Assembly (NCBI GenBank): GCA_037951165.1
Contig: JBBDHG010000057.1
Coordinates: 11,620,001 to 11,684,000, forward strand
DNA: 64,000 nt
Reading direction: 5' to 3'
Origin: Lophius americanus
Taxonomy: Eukaryota > Chordata > Actinopteri > Lophiiformes > Lophiidae
This document shows positions 62,279 to 64,000 of the stretch, piece after piece (positions within the stretch are counted from its first letter, which is position 1; each line of letters opens with the position of its first letter). The translations under genes and the position numbers were made by a program. The notes beneath the pieces were generated by a model, which was not told the DNA's origin, made no database searches, and saw only the letters and a list, made by a program, of their open reading frames with translations.

Positions 62279-64000
62279 ACATTCACTCAGGGATGAATAG
62301 AAACCATTTTTTATGACTCCGGAGTCTAACCTCATATGATGGTTACGAATGTAACTCGTAAATCCCTATTTTTCACTTAAATCACAAAATCTTGTGGATT
62401 TTTCCTGCATGTCAACTTATTTTATGGTTAGGGCTCTTATTTTCTAACTGTATGTACTACACCAACCAGCTCAACCCTCCTGATGGATTGGGTCACACGT
62501 CGAACTCAAGTCTCGCGGGCCACTTACCACCCAGATACTACAGGTCCCAGAATGCTAAGCAATAGCCGGCACTTCAATCAAGAGCACAGAGCCCATCTCT
62601 TCTCCCCCCTCCTCCGTTGTCAGATATAAGCGTTTATCCAGTGACTCTAATAAAGTGTTGACTAACCCTTTGTAGAGATGCTGAAGAGGATATGAATGAG
62701 AACATTTTTTTTGAGATGCTAAATAATAAACATATTAGTAGTTCAGACGCAATATTACTTAATACAATGCTTCTTTTAATTAACTGGCGAGTTCATTCAT
62801 TTCCTCCAGCTATTCAAACGTGTGTCAGTACAGTTGGGTTAAAAAAAACATGAAAACTCATGAAGTTGCTTAAATTGAATGTGAGATACACCTGTAGGCT
62901 TAGTTTTCTGGGGAGCAGCTGTTCCTGACTGTATGGACAGATACTAACTGTCTACTTGGCAGAAGACAGAAACAGTAAAATAAGCCCAGCCATTTACAAA
63001 GGGTTATCTAAAGTTCTTTTTTTTATATTGTTCATTAAATATTACATTATTTAAGATGAAACTTGAAAAAATATAATTTTATGGCTATTATTGATGTGAT
63101 GTGAATACAAACTTTTGATTATGGGAAACACTGCTGATAGAGAGGGATACTTAAAAATCAGATATACTGCTCTGCTCTATTTGAAATTTATATATTTTCT
63201 ATTTCCTTGGTTTGCTCTGCATTCTATAAAATGAGTAAATAAAATAAGATTTAACATTGCCAATTTGAGTGCTACTTAGCCCCGATGTGGATTCAACTTT
63301 AATTTTTGCCACCTCTGTGAGTGAGTTTCAACCCCCAGATTAAAAAATGCCCATTACTTTTATCTCAGGGCCGAAAACACTCCAAAAAATTAAAAATTAA
63401 ATAACTGATTTCTTTTTTTCAATTATAGCCTTTTACATCTTAACAAACTTAATATGAATTCATATTCATGGAATCACTGTTTTCATTTTCTTTTATTATT
63501 ATCCTAAGACACTTAATCTTACAATATATGGCAATCATTGTTAATTTTTAAAAAGAGGTTTACATTCACTCTTCATATTTCTTATAAAGATTTTATCATA
63601 TCTTATTTTAAGACACATTCATAAGCTACAACATCTGCCCTCTTGCTGTTACAGTTGAAAGTTTATGATATGGTTCACAGAGCAATGGCAGTAAAGAAAC
63701 TCTTTGCAGGCCCTCCAAAAAAAAAGCATGCGTCAACCCATAATTTCAGAGCAATAAATAGTGAAATAGCATTTTGTGAAGGTTCTCAGCAACTTAACTT
63801 TCTTGAGTCTTAGGTCATTTTGAACTTAGCCTTAACTAATAGCTTTTTATTCCCGATTAAATAATGTTCAACGTCACCTCCATCACCTGTCAGTTATTTC
63901 TTCACTTCAAAATATTGTATTAGCTTCCACTTCTTCTTCATCTTCTTCATCATCCTCTTCTTTATTTCAGCTGTTCCCTCTGGGGAACACCCCAGCCGAT
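62279..64000. other. Intron sequence to the window end
   Basis: A pyrimidine-rich CTTCTT/CATCTT tract at 63926-63969 ends in TTTCAG, but what follows does not code for the expected next IL1RAPL1 segment. Otherwise nothing recognised. Confidence 0.4.

Larger units (their letters stand above)
56393..64000 (+). other. Downstream intron of the IL1RAPL1-like gene (3' end outside window)
   Basis: It follows the GTAAGT donor. The next exon should begin by completing a split Arg codon and then code for something like NSTYCMK; no such sequence appears before the window ends. Confidence 0.75.

Noticed and set aside
63926..64000. Pyrimidine tract ending TTTCAG followed by possible next exon
   Set aside because: Joined to the exon at 56392 the frame would read a sequence unlike the conserved continuation after the first Ig domain. 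The tract looks like a CTT microsatellite. The window ends too soon to test further.

Overview
The window reads as an intron-rich stretch of a ray-finned (teleost) fish nuclear genome. It is AT-rich, almost devoid of coding sequence, and filled with teleost-type interspersed repeats: a tRNA-derived SINE, several LINE remnants, short DNA transposons (MITEs), a short LTR element and many microsatellites. There are no bacterial-style operons, no rRNA or tRNA genes, and no CRISPR array.

Only one piece of protein-coding sequence is convincing. It is an exon on the + strand (about 56113-56392) encoding the first immunoglobulin domain of an IL1RAPL-family receptor, most like IL1RAPL1. It has a good polypyrimidine tract and AG acceptor, and an AG|GTAAGT donor. 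The rest of the window is therefore best read as flanking introns: at least 56.1 kb upstream and at least 7.6 kb downstream. The signal-peptide exon and the next coding exon were not found. Very large introns are known for IL1RAPL genes.

Layout. 1-19 kb holds AT-rich intron with copies of dispersed repeats (about 1-235, 2265-2605, 9520-9720, 10935-11375, 15370-15770, 17424-17775, 18925-19215), a (CATT)n and a (TAGA)n microsatellite, and an L2-type tail at 9785-9854. 19.3-21.2 kb is a complete 1.86 kb LTR retrotransposon on the - strand with two LTRs and a 5-bp target duplication; it has no pol. 21-30 kb has a TACTGT-rich repeat, a purine-rich tract, an internally repeated element, a perfect 14-bp hairpin and a full-length SINE with target duplications. 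30-37 kb has a hAT-like MITE with a perfect 8-bp target duplication and a second MITE with long inverted ends. 37-53 kb has more SINE copies, two remnants of one LINE family, L2/CR1-type LINE 3' ends, a G-quadruplex-type G run and a long TA/TATG microsatellite. 53-64 kb surrounds the exon and holds ordinary intron plus a SINE fragment and two more dispersed repeats.

I found no undescribed molecular system. The points most worth a second look are the intact LTR element with an unusual end and a Pro/Ser-rich repeat ORF, the nested hAT-like MITE, three repeat families with several copies each inside this one intron, and four long near-perfect hairpins. Repeat families were recognised by eye from motif memory and by comparing copies inside the window; no database was searched.
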